64,000 nucleotides of DNA. Origin: Bacillus sp. F19 (lineage in GTDB: Bacteria; Bacillota; Bacilli; Bacillales; Bacillaceae). The notes under the pieces were generated by a model, which was not told where the DNA came from, searched no databases, and worked only from the letters and a program-made list of their open reading frames with translations. Of the stretch, positions 17,401-24,866 are shown piece after piece; position 1 is the first letter of the stretch, and each line of letters begins with the position of its first letter. Location: NCBI GenBank assembly GCA_023823795.1, contig CP085710.1:1576001-1640000 (forward strand), written 5' to 3'. A program made the translations under genes and the position numbers.

Positions 17401-17490
17401 GGAATTATTTCGAAAAGTATGGGAATTAAATTCAAAAGTCTCGGAATTAAATTCAAAAGTCTCGGAATAAAGGTGTAAAGTCTCGGAATT
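17401..17490. repeat. 21-bp-phased intergenic repeat tract
   Basis: Five starts of GGAATT/GGAATA at 17401, 17422, 17443, 17464 and 17485, exactly 21 bp apart. Units 2 and 3 are identical; the others are diverged. No frame or stem-loop explains it. It fills the gap between the ggt terminator and the nagP promoter. Confidence 0.85.
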
Positions 17491-17640
17491 GCTTGGATAG
17501 GTCCTCCCTAGCTCTTTTCATCTGCAATTCCTGATGTGACTTTATCGACGTGTAGTATCATTTCAAGAATTAAGCATATTTTACATATAACATTTGATTG
17601 GTGCTCAAAAATGGTTTGAATTGTAAAAAAAAAACAGATT

Positions 17641-17677
17641 AACTGGTATAGATAACTAGTTGAATCCGTGGTATAGT
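17641..17677 (+). promoter_or_regulatory. nagP promoter with NagR-type operator
   Basis: AACTGGTATAGATAACTAGTT (17641-17661) is an imperfect palindrome nearly identical to a second copy before nagA. The -35 box TAGATA (17649-17654) lies inside it; 17 nt later is TATAGT (17672-17677). Repressor binding would occlude RNA polymerase. Known NagR/YvoA operators have this GGTATAGA-core form. Confidence 0.7.
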
Positions 17678-17682
17678 GAAAT

Positions 17683-17696
17683 TGAAAACGAATACA
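17683..17696 (+). promoter_or_regulatory. Candidate cre (CcpA) site in the nagP leader
   Basis: TGAAAACGAATACA matches TGWAANCGNTNWCA at 13 of 14 positions, just downstream of the -10 box, a roadblock position. Confidence 0.5.
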
Positions 17697-17761
17697 AGGA
17701 GTCGTCTTCATCAAGTTCTAAATCCTTTATTATCCTATACTTTATTTTGGAGGAATGTAAA

Positions 17762-19222
17762 ATGATGAAATATCTACAGAAAATCGGCCGTTCATTGATG
17801 CTGCCTGTAGCAGTATTACCGGCTGCGGCGATTCTGATGGGAATCGGTTATTGGATCGATCCTGCAGGCTGGGGAGCAGGGAATCCGATCGCAGCATTTT
17901 TAATTAAAGCCGGATCTTCTATCATTGACAATATGGCGATTCTTTTTGCAGTTGGAGTAGCACTTGGAATGTCAAAAGAAAAAGATGGTTCTGCCGCTAT
18001 GAGTGGTTTGGTGGCTTACTTGGTTATCACAACGCTGCTTTCAACAAACTCAGTAGCGATGCTTCAAGGGGTTGACCCGGAAAATGTCAACGCGGCTTTT
18101 GCAAAAATCGGAAATCAATTTGTTGGGATTCTTTCAGGGATCGTAGCATCCATTATGTACAATCGTTTTAGTCATGTACAATTGCCGGCTGCATTATCTT
18201 TCTTTAGTGGAAAACGTTTAGTTCCAATCATGACAGCTGTTTCTATGTTGCTGGTTTCAGTAGTATTGTTCTTCGCATGGCCTGTAATCTTTAATGGATT
18301 AGTAGATTTTGGAACATGGATCAGTAAGTTAGGGTTTATTGGGGCAGGATTATATGGTTTCTTCAATAGAATTTTAATTCCTACCGGGTTACATCATGCT
18401 TTAAACTCAGTGTTCTGGTTTGATGTCGCTGGAATTAACGATATTGGTAATTTCTGGGCAGGAACTGGAACAAAGGGAATTACAGGAATGTATCAAGCTG
18501 GATTCTTCCCAATTATGATGTTTGGATTACCAGCCGCAGCATTAGCAATGTATCATACTGCAAAAACGAAAAGAAAAAAACAGGCGGCATCGCTGATGTT
18601 AGCGGCAGGTTTTGCTTCATTCTTTACTGGGGTAACAGAACCGCTTGAATTTTCATTCATGTTTTTAGCTCCGGCACTTTATGTGGTTCATGCAGCCTTA
18701 ACAGGTCTTTCATTAGCTGTTGCAGCATTTTTCCATTGGACAGCAGGATTTGGTTTTAGTGCAGGGTTTGTTGACTTTGTATTAAGTTCAAGATTACCGT
18801 TAGCTAATCAGCCTTATATGTTGCTTCTGCAAGGACTTGTGGTAGCGGTCATTTATTATGTATTATTCAGATTCTTAATTATAAAATTCAATTTGGCAAC
18901 GCCTGGAAGAGAAGAAGATACAGATGAAATGCTTGAAGAAGGTACAGCAAGCAGTGATCAATCTCCCGCAGAAGGCTCTAAATTTGCAGTAATGGCTGCC
19001 AAGATCTATGATGGCCTAGGCGGAGACGCCAATGTAACGTCTGTTGACAACTGCGTGACTCGCTTAAGAATTGAAGTGAAAGATATGGATGCGGTAGATC
19101 AGAAAAAGATTAAAGGTACGGGTGTACCGGGAATTAATATTGTCGGAAAAAACAGCATTCAAGTAATTGTGGGAACACAAGTACAGTTCGTAGCTGATGA
19201 AATAGAAAAAATAAGAAAATGA
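17762..19222 (+). CDS. nagP: N-acetylglucosamine-specific PTS permease, EIICB
   Basis: The start is ATG 17762, 8 nt past GGAGG; the frame extends further upstream but only through the promoter and leader. The 486-residue protein has the glucose/GlcNAc-type EIIC domain (LMLPVAVLPAAAILMGIGYWIDP at the N-terminus, then GLHHALNSVFWFD and FFTGVTEPLEFSFMFLAPALY, containing the conserved TEPLEF) of about ten membrane segments. A linker leads to an EIIB domain from about residue 410, where DNCVTRLRIEV carries the phosphocysteine. There is no EIIA, so it borrows one. It imports and phosphorylates GlcNAc to GlcNAc-6-phosphate. Controlled by the operator and cre site upstream. Confidence 0.92.
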   Translation: MMKYLQKIGRSLMLPVAVLPAAAILMGIGYWIDPAGWGAGNPIAAFLIKAGSSIIDNMAILFAVGVALGMSKEKDGSAAMSGLVAYLVITTLLSTNSVAMLQGVDPENVNAAFAKIGNQFVGILSGIVASIMYNRFSHVQLPAALSFFSGKRLVPIMTAVSMLLVSVVLFFAWPVIFNGLVDFGTWISKLGFIGAGLYGFFNRILIPTGLHHALNSVFWFDVAGINDIGNFWAGTGTKGITGMYQAGFFPIMMFGLPAAALAMYHTAKTKRKKQAASLMLAAGFASFFTGVTEPLEFSFMFLAPALYVVHAALTGLSLAVAAFFHWTAGFGFSAGFVDFVLSSRLPLANQPYMLLLQGLVVAVIYYVLFRFLIIKFNLATPGREEDTDEMLEEGTASSDQSPAEGSKFAVMAAKIYDGLGGDANVTSVDNCVTRLRIEVKDMDAVDQKKIKGTGVPGINIVGKNSIQVIVGTQVQFVADEIEKIRK

Positions 19223-19294
19223 TTGAGAATAGATTATTAAACTACAGTTTATTCAATAAAGTTATTAGTTAATGTGTAATTATTTATAAAGATT

Positions 19295-19345
19295 AACTCC
19301 CTCCAATGACAATTGCTCGCTTACATCATAGGAGGGAGTTTTATC
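19295..19345 (+). terminator. Terminator of nagP
   Basis: AACTCCCTCC pairs with GGAGGGAGTT across a 26-nt loop and is followed by TTATCTT. Confidence 0.6.
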
Positions 19346-19378
19346 TTCCAATTCATTTCTTCAAAGTAATCTCGGGAT

Positions 19379-19414
19379 ACTGGTATAGACAACTAGTTGG
19401 ATGGGTGTTATAGT
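19379..19414 (+). promoter_or_regulatory. nagA promoter with NagR-type operator
   Basis: ACTGGTATAGACAACTAGTT (19379-19398) repeats the nagP operator with one change. The -35 box TAGACA (19386-19391) lies inside it and TATAGT (19409-19414) follows after 17 nt. Confidence 0.7.
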
Positions 19415-19446
19415 AAGTCTGAGAATAGATGCAAGGAGTTGTAACC

Positions 19447-20631
19447 ATGCCGAAAACCTATATAACAAACGCGAAATTATTTACAGGTGAAGTCGTTTAC
19501 CAGAACGGTTTTATCCTCATTGAAAACGATAAAATTACTGAAGCCGGATACTTAGCTGAAATGCCTGAACCTAAAACTGATGATAAGGTGATTAATCTTA
19601 GAGGCAGTGCTTTCATTTTGCCAGGTTTTATTGACATTCATATCCACGGTGCAGATGGTGCAGATGTGATGGATGCGACAAAAGAAGCGATTTTAACGAT
19701 GAGCAGAGCTCTTCCGAAAGAAGGGACAACGAGTTATCTCGCAACAACGATGACTGCAGATCGTGGCCAGATTACGGATGCCCTGAAGAATGCAGCTGAT
19801 TATATAAAACGTGAAAATAATGAAGGAGCAGAAGTGCTTGGTATTCACTTAGAAGGTCCTTTTCTGAATCCAAAACGTGCAGGTGCCCAGGCTCCAGGCA
19901 ATATCATTGAACCATCATGCGAACTTTTTGATAATTGGCTGGAAGAAGCAGAAGATTATATTAAGCTGGTCACACTTGCACCAGAACGCAAGAATGGATA
20001 TGAACTGGCCCGTCATTTAACATCTGCTGGCATAACGGCCTCAATTGGCCATAGTGATGCCGTCTATTCAGAAGTTGAAAAGGCTGTCGAAAGCGGCGTG
20101 AAGCACGCCACACATCTTTTCAATGGTATGAGAGGCATTCACCACAGGGAACCAGGCGTAGCGGGTACTGTGCTTATGATGGATGAAGTAAAAACAGAAA
20201 TGATTGTGGATGGTATTCACATTGCCCCTGAAATGGTGAAATTTGCTTATAAAGTTAAAGGCAGTGAGGGAACTATATTAATTACAGATGCGATGAGAGC
20301 TAAAGGTCTTGGAGCAGGCAAATATGACCTTGGCGGGCAAGAAGTAACGGTTGATGCGGACAGGGCAACGCTTGCTAATGGAACTCTTGCAGGAAGTATT
20401 TTGACGTTTAGAGATGCTGCAGTGAACATGATGAATTATTCAGGCTGTTCACTTGAAGAGATTGTTAAAATGTCATCCGTTAATCCTGCTAAACAAATCG
20501 GTGTTTATGACCGCAAAGGCAGTTTATCAATCGGAAAAGATGCTGACATCGTTATACTCGATGAAAATTATGAAGTGCTGATGACGTTTTGCAGAGGCAA
20601 AATCTCTTTTACAGGAAGTGTTGAACAATGA
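19447..20631 (+). CDS. nagA: N-acetylglucosamine-6-phosphate deacetylase
   Basis: ATG 19447 follows CAAGGAG at normal spacing. The 394-residue amidohydrolase shows the metal ligands HIHG near residue 58-61, EGPF near 131 (LGIHLEGPFLNPKRAGAQ), a His in IGHSD near 198, HLFNGM near 218, and the catalytic Asp in ITDAM near 280. It removes acetate from GlcNAc-6-phosphate to give glucosamine-6-phosphate in the cytoplasm. Its last codons overlap nagB by 4 bp (ATGA), and it leads the nagA-nagB-nagR-murQ-like operon under a NagR-type operator. Confidence 0.95.
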   Translation: MPKTYITNAKLFTGEVVYQNGFILIENDKITEAGYLAEMPEPKTDDKVINLRGSAFILPGFIDIHIHGADGADVMDATKEAILTMSRALPKEGTTSYLATTMTADRGQITDALKNAADYIKRENNEGAEVLGIHLEGPFLNPKRAGAQAPGNIIEPSCELFDNWLEEAEDYIKLVTLAPERKNGYELARHLTSAGITASIGHSDAVYSEVEKAVESGVKHATHLFNGMRGIHHREPGVAGTVLMMDEVKTEMIVDGIHIAPEMVKFAYKVKGSEGTILITDAMRAKGLGAGKYDLGGQEVTVDADRATLANGTLAGSILTFRDAAVNMMNYSGCSLEEIVKMSSVNPAKQIGVYDRKGSLSIGKDADIVILDENYEVLMTFCRGKISFTGSVEQ

Positions 20632-21383
20632 AGCTAATTGAAGCAAAAGATTATCACGAAATGAGTATGCTTGCTGCTGAGGTTATATTGGCTCAAATCA
20701 AGTCAAAACCGGATTCTGTGCTTGGTTTGGCAACTGGCGGGACGGTACTTGGCACCTATAAGCAGCTGATTTTGGATCATCAGCAAAACAAAACAACCTA
20801 TCAGCATATTAAAACGTTCAATCTCGATGAATATGCAGGCTTATCAAAACAAGATGAAAACAGCTATCATGCATATATGAAGAAACACTTTTTTGATGAG
20901 GTCAATATACCTTCTTCTCAAACCTTTCTTCCAAACGGGGAAGCACATGATATGGAAGCGGAATGCAAGAAATATGATCGGGAAATTGAGGAATTAGGCG
21001 GAATTGATCTTCAGCTTCTTGGCATCGGTCAAAATGGGCACATCGGATTTAACGAACCGGGAAGTTCTTTTGAATCGAATACTCATTTAGTTGCGTTGGA
21101 ACAGTCAACCCGTCAGGCAAATGCTCGCTACTTTGATTCAATTGAAGATGTGCCAACTCATGCTGTAACAATGGGGATCGCTTCAATTATGAAAAGCAAA
21201 AAAGTGCTGCTTCTCGCTTCAGGATTGAAAAAATCATCTATTTTATATGATCTGTTTCATTCAGATGTTACAAGCTCCATACCGGCAACAATTTTAAGAA
21301 ATCATCCGGATACAATCATTATTGCCGATCAAGAAGCATTGTCAAAATTGCATCAAGATGAAAGGAAGATGTTTGCCAAATGA
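20628..21383 (+). CDS. nagB: Glucosamine-6-phosphate deaminase
   Basis: The 251-residue protein matches NagB: GLATGGTVLGTYKQL binds phosphate near residues 35-50, FNLDEYAGL with the catalytic Asp near 67, LLGIGQNGHIGFNEPG with the His and Glu of the triad near 130-145, and a C-terminal lid. It converts glucosamine-6-phosphate to fructose-6-phosphate and ammonia. Length equals the short monomeric Bacillus type. It overlaps both neighbours by ATGA, a sign of translational coupling. Confidence 0.95.
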   Translation: MKLIEAKDYHEMSMLAAEVILAQIKSKPDSVLGLATGGTVLGTYKQLILDHQQNKTTYQHIKTFNLDEYAGLSKQDENSYHAYMKKHFFDEVNIPSSQTFLPNGEAHDMEAECKKYDREIEELGGIDLQLLGIGQNGHIGFNEPGSSFESNTHLVALEQSTRQANARYFDSIEDVPTHAVTMGIASIMKSKKVLLLASGLKKSSILYDLFHSDVTSSIPATILRNHPDTIIIADQEALSKLHQDERKMFAK

Positions 21384-22105
21384 TTCAAAAGAATTCTCCG
21401 CTCCCAATTTATTATCAGCTTGAAGAGGGAATAAAAGAAGCCATTCAACAACTAGAATTAATGCCTGGTGAAATGATTCCTTCAGAAAGAGAATATGCTG
21501 AAAAGTATGGAATAAGCAGGATGACGGTGAGACAGGCTCTTTCAAATCTGGTGAATGACGGCTATTTATACCGGCAGCGTGGAAAAGGGACCTTCGTTGC
21601 CCATCAAAAAATAGAGCAGCCTCTTCAGGGCTTAACCAGCTTTTCAGAAGATATGCGTTCAAGAGGACTTGAACCGAGCACACGCGTCATCAGTTTTACT
21701 GAAGTTGAAGCCAGTCATGATCTTGCTGCCAAGCTTGAGGTTGAAGCGGGAGCTCCCCTCTTTGAACTAAAACGTGTAAGGCTTGCTGATCAGCTTCCAA
21801 TGGCGTATGAAATGCTTTATATATCAAAAGAACTTGCCCAAGGTCTAACGAAGGAAATAGCTGTGAACTCCATTTATGATTATGTAGAAAATAAGCTTGG
21901 ATTAAAGATACAGCATGGAAGACAAGTGCTGGAAGCCTCCTTTGCCAGAAAAACGGAGGCTGAGATGCTGGAAGTTGCTGAAGGCGCACCAGTACTGCTG
22001 ATTGAACGCCGAACCACGCTCGATACAAACAAACCGTTTGAGGTCGTCAGGTCCGTCTATCGCGCAGATCGCTATAAATTCACGATTGATATGGAGCGAT
22101 TATAA
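21380..22105 (+). CDS. nagR: GntR/HutC-family regulator of GlcNAc use
   Basis: A 241-residue regulator: an N-terminal winged helix (LPIYYQLEEGIKEAIQ ... MIPSEREYAEKYGISRMTVRQALSNLVNDGYLYRQRGKGTFVA) of the GntR class and a C-terminal UTRA domain that binds ligand (LTSFSEDMRSRGLEPSTRVI ... LIERRTTLDTNKPFEVVRSVYRADRY). The B. subtilis relative NagR (YvoA) binds GlcN-6-P or GlcNAc-6-P and represses nagP and nagAB, and matching operators are seen before both units here. It overlaps nagB (ATGA) and the murQ-like gene (TAATG). Confidence 0.93.
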   Translation: MIQKNSPLPIYYQLEEGIKEAIQQLELMPGEMIPSEREYAEKYGISRMTVRQALSNLVNDGYLYRQRGKGTFVAHQKIEQPLQGLTSFSEDMRSRGLEPSTRVISFTEVEASHDLAAKLEVEAGAPLFELKRVRLADQLPMAYEMLYISKELAQGLTKEIAVNSIYDYVENKLGLKIQHGRQVLEASFARKTEAEMLEVAEGAPVLLIERRTTLDTNKPFEVVRSVYRADRYKFTIDMERL

Positions 22106-23013
22106 TGGTGCGTAAACCAACAGAAGAGAGAAATGAGAGAACTTCACTTATAGATGAAATGGATTCCCTTCAGATTGTGGAAATGATGCACAAAGAAGAT
22201 TCAGCAATTACTGCGGCAGTAAATGAAGCACTGCCGCAAATCGCCAAAGCTGTTGATGCAGTCGTGAAGCGATGGAATGAGGGAGGCAGAGTCTTTGTAA
22301 TAGGAGCGGGAACCAGCGGCAGAGTCGGCATGCTTGATGCTGTAGAGCTTGGTCCAACCTTTTCAGTAAAAACCGGCAGATGGACTGCCATTGTATCAGG
22401 CGGAAATGAAGCGATGTGGAAGCCGCTTGAAGAGACGGAAGATGATGTAAGCGTTATTCGAAATGACCTCCAATCCTATCAGTTAAACGCTTCTGATTGT
22501 GTAATTGGACTTACGGCCAGCGGATCCACACCCTTTGTTAAAAGCGGTCTGTCTTATGCAAAAGAAGTCGGAGGATGTGCAATTTCGATCAGCAACAATA
22601 AACATACGGACGTTTCCAAAATAAGTGATGTGTCAGTTGAACTTTCAACGGGTCCTGAAGTCATTAGAGGTTCCACAAGACTAAAGGCAGGCACAGCCCA
22701 GAAAATAGCGCTTAATATGATATCTACTGCCGTCATGATCCGGCTCGGAAAAGTGTATCAAAATGAAATGGTGGATATGAAACTCATTAATTTGAAGCTG
22801 AAAAAACGGGCTGAAAATATATTAATGGATTTGACGGGAATTGAAGCTGAGGCAGCTGAATCTGCCATGCATCAAACACACTGCAATTTAAAAGAAGCAA
22901 TCTTTATGACTGTCACTCAATCTTCACAAGAACAGGCTGCAGTTTCTATAAAACAGGCTGAAGGGAAATTGAAACAGGCGATACAGAATTTTTTCGATAA
23001 AGATAAAAAGTAG
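22105..23013 (+). CDS. MurQ-like N-acetylmuramic acid 6-phosphate etherase, paralogue in the nag operon
   Basis: A 302-residue SIS-domain protein. GAGTSGRVGMLDAVELGPTF is the MurQ sugar-phosphate site, but the family's E-C-P-P-T is E-L-G-P-T here. A second acidic patch (LEETEDD) replaces the usual VEGAEDD, keeping both Glu residues proposed as catalytic. GSTRLKAGTAQKIALNMISTA is also typical. MurQ splits MurNAc-6-P into GlcNAc-6-P and D-lactate. A second, more canonical murQ stands at 40.8 kb with murR and murP. Expressed with nagABR, this copy would feed NagA directly, or may act on a related lactyl or glucosamine phosphate. Start overlaps the nagR stop. Confidence 0.85.
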   Translation: MVRKPTEERNERTSLIDEMDSLQIVEMMHKEDSAITAAVNEALPQIAKAVDAVVKRWNEGGRVFVIGAGTSGRVGMLDAVELGPTFSVKTGRWTAIVSGGNEAMWKPLEETEDDVSVIRNDLQSYQLNASDCVIGLTASGSTPFVKSGLSYAKEVGGCAISISNNKHTDVSKISDVSVELSTGPEVIRGSTRLKAGTAQKIALNMISTAVMIRLGKVYQNEMVDMKLINLKLKKRAENILMDLTGIEAEAAESAMHQTHCNLKEAIFMTVTQSSQEQAAVSIKQAEGKLKQAIQNFFDKDKK

Positions 23014-23090
23014 AGGAAATCATTCCCCAAAGAGAAGATAATTGTCCCTTCTAAGGAAAGTACAGAGAATCTGCATTTGGATGGATTGCT

Positions 23091-23130
23091 AAAAAAAAAC
23101 GCTCGGACTTATTTAGTCCAAGCTTTTTTT
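23091..23130. terminator. Bidirectional terminator after the nag operon
   Basis: GCTCGGACT pairs with AGTCCAAGC (one mismatch), flanked by nine A and seven T, serving the nag operon and the converging hydrolase. Confidence 0.8.
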
Positions 23131-23943
23131 ATATAACAAGCTTTAATGAATTCTTTTCCTTTATAAACTGAATTGCAACTGCATTAAATTGCTCAGGCTG
23201 GTCGATATTGCAAACGTGGCCTGAATTTTTTATGTAAATGGCTTTGACTTCTTTATGTGAAGCTTCAATTTCCTTAACGGCTGACAAAAATAAGTGATCT
23301 TCATCACCCATCACAAAGAGTGTCGGAATCTCGTGGAAATCCTTCTGAAGTTCCATTAAATAAGGATTCACATATCGTGTCAGTGAGAACCACTGAATGA
23401 ATTCCTTCTGGCACATTTTCTGTGCTTGAGAGATAAACATTGACCGCGCTTCTTTATGATTGGAGTAAGGCATGATGATCCAGGCAAAGAAAGCATACAG
23501 CCACATGTACGGCAATATTCGTTTCCCCAGGTTGCCGAGAATGAGCAAAAAGCGGGTAAAAGCATTCAGCTTAGTGACGGCTCCTCCTAATAGCATAGAA
23601 GAAAGCAGATCAGGCCTAAGCCTCGCAACTGACTGGATAACAATCGTTCCAAGAGAAATACCTGCAAAATGGGAAGAGCTGATTTTGAGGTGATCGTGAA
23701 CATCGATGACTTCCTGAGCAATCTCAGTAAAATCATCCCCTTTTTTCCACAGTCCTTTTTCTGATTTGCCGTGACCCCGCAGATCAATCAGCAGGATATT
23801 AAAATGGTTTTTAAATTCACGTATTTGTTTGTACCATATGGCAGAACTGCCGCCGGCTCCGTGAATAAACGTAACCCATGGCTTCTGCTCATGATTCCTA
23901 AGCGTCCGATAATATAAAATGGTCTACACCTGCAATCTTTCAT
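23129..23943 (-). pseudogene. Alpha/beta hydrolase with frameshifted 5' end
   Basis: One frame is open from 23923 to 23129 and reads as a full alpha/beta hydrolase: FIHGAGGSSAIWY (oxyanion loop), LLIDLRGHGKSEKG, HFAGISLGTIVIQ with nucleophile G-I-S-L-G, then GDEDHLFL (Asp) and NSGHVCNIDQPEQF (His). However, this frame has no ATG, GTG or TTG before the HGAGG loop and starts after a TAG. Restoring one base in the A-run at the likely start (ATGAAAG) and one in the T-run (CATTTTAT) would give MKIAGVDHLYYRTLRN joined to the body. So the gene carries two 1-nt indels in homopolymers: a pseudogene or an assembly error. Confidence 0.75.
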
Positions 23944-24074
23944 TTAATTAGAACTTCCATCTTAATATGTTTAGAGAGTGAATGGACAGCAGATTGCCAA
24001 ATTGTAAGAAAAGCGACACATTTTGAAGTTACCTGAAAAGATTGGACAGCAGTCTAAAAAAATATGAGAAACGG

Positions 24075-24103
24075 TTGCGGCCAGAGGCCCAATTTGCTAT
24101 ACT
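24075..24103 (+). promoter_or_regulatory. Sigma-A promoter of the cold-shock gene
   Basis: TTGCGG, 17 nt, TATACT. Predicted start near 24110 leaves a leader of about 109 nt before the cold-shock ATG, the long 5'UTR expected of csp mRNAs. Confidence 0.65.
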
Positions 24104-24218
24104 AAGAGTAATTATTTTTGTTCGTAATATGATTAAAAAGGCATTCGTCTTGAAGAATATTATCTAGAGCAGGGATAGTAATACAATTGTGCGGATAACG
24201 CACGAGGAGGATACACAC

Positions 24219-24416
24219 ATGTTACAAGGTAAAGTTAAATGGTTTAACGCAGAAAAAGGCTTCGGTTTCATCGAAGCAGAAGGTCAAGAAGACGTATTCG
24301 TACATTTCTCTGCTATTCAAGGCGAAGGCTTCAAAAGCTTAGAAGAAGGCCAAACAGTTACTTTCGAAATCGTTGAAGGCGCTCGTGGACCACAAGCAGC
24401 TAACGTTCAAAAGTAA
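24219..24416 (+). CDS. Cold-shock protein (CspB/CspD family)
   Basis: The 65-residue protein [23 protein letters not shown] is a canonical bacterial cold-shock domain. RNP-1 is KGFGFI (residues 13-18) and RNP-2 is VFVHF (26-30). It binds single-stranded RNA and DNA and acts as an RNA chaperone at low temperature. ATG 24219 follows GAGGAGGATACACAC. A long leader and a strong hairpin terminator flank it, so it is monocistronic. Which of the B. subtilis paralogues (CspB, CspC, CspD) is closest cannot be fixed without alignment. Confidence 0.95.
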   Translation: MLQGKVKWFNAEKGFGFIEAEGQEDVFVHFSAIQGEGFKSLEEGQTVTFEIVEGARGPQAANVQK

Positions 24417-24426
24417 TTGAACGAAA

Positions 24427-24453
24427 GGACTCCCGTGCCGGGAGTCTTTTTTT
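24427..24453 (+). terminator. Terminator of the cold-shock gene
   Basis: GACTCCCG and CGGGAGTC pair around TGC and are followed by seven T. Confidence 0.9.
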
Positions 24454-24478
24454 ATGGATGAAAATTGGAGGGAAAAAC

Positions 24479-24820
24479 ATGCACGATTTGCCGAATTGCC
24501 CCAAGTGTCAATCAGCTTATACTTATGAAGATGGAAGTCTTTTTGTCTGCCCGGAATGTGCTCATGAGTGGACAGCAGATGCGGAAGCTGAAAGTATTGA
24601 AGATCAAAAGTATGTTAAAGATGCGAACGGAAACATCTTAAATGATGGTGATTCTGTTACCGTCATCAAAGACCTCAAAGTAAAAGGAAGCTCATCGGTT
24701 ATAAAAATAGGAACAAAAGTAAAGAGCATCCGTTTAGTAGATGGAGATCATGATATTGACTGCAAAATCGACGGTTTTGGTGCGATGCAGTTAAAATCTG
24801 AATTTGTTAAAAAAGTTTAA
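24479..24820 (+). CDS. PhnA/YjdM-type zinc-ribbon protein
   Basis: ATG 24479 follows GGAGGG; the frame extends upstream without a better start. The 113-residue product begins with a zinc ribbon, C-P-K-C near residues 7-10 and C-P-E-C near 25-28, followed by the PhnA domain ([42 protein letters not shown]), an SH3-like barrel, and ends [13 protein letters not shown]. Despite the name, the protein is not part of C-P lyase and its role is unknown. It is monocistronic. Confidence 0.88.
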   Translation: MHDLPNCPKCQSAYTYEDGSLFVCPECAHEWTADAEAESIEDQKYVKDANGNILNDGDSVTVIKDLKVKGSSSVIKIGTKVKSIRLVDGDHDIDCKIDGFGAMQLKSEFVKKV

Positions 24821-24830
24821 GTGCAGCTTA

Positions 24831-24863
24831 AAAAAGGACAAGAAATCGCTCTTGTCCTTTTTC
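24831..24863. terminator. Bidirectional terminator
   Basis: AAAAGGACAAG pairs with CTTGTCCTTTT; A- and T-runs on both sides serve the PhnA-like gene and the converging oxidoreductase. Confidence 0.85.
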
Positions 24864-24866
24864 ATT

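Noticed and set aside
17660-17761. N-terminal extension of nagP by 34 residues
   Set aside because: It would be translated from the promoter and operator region; the ATG at 17762 has GGAGG at correct distance.
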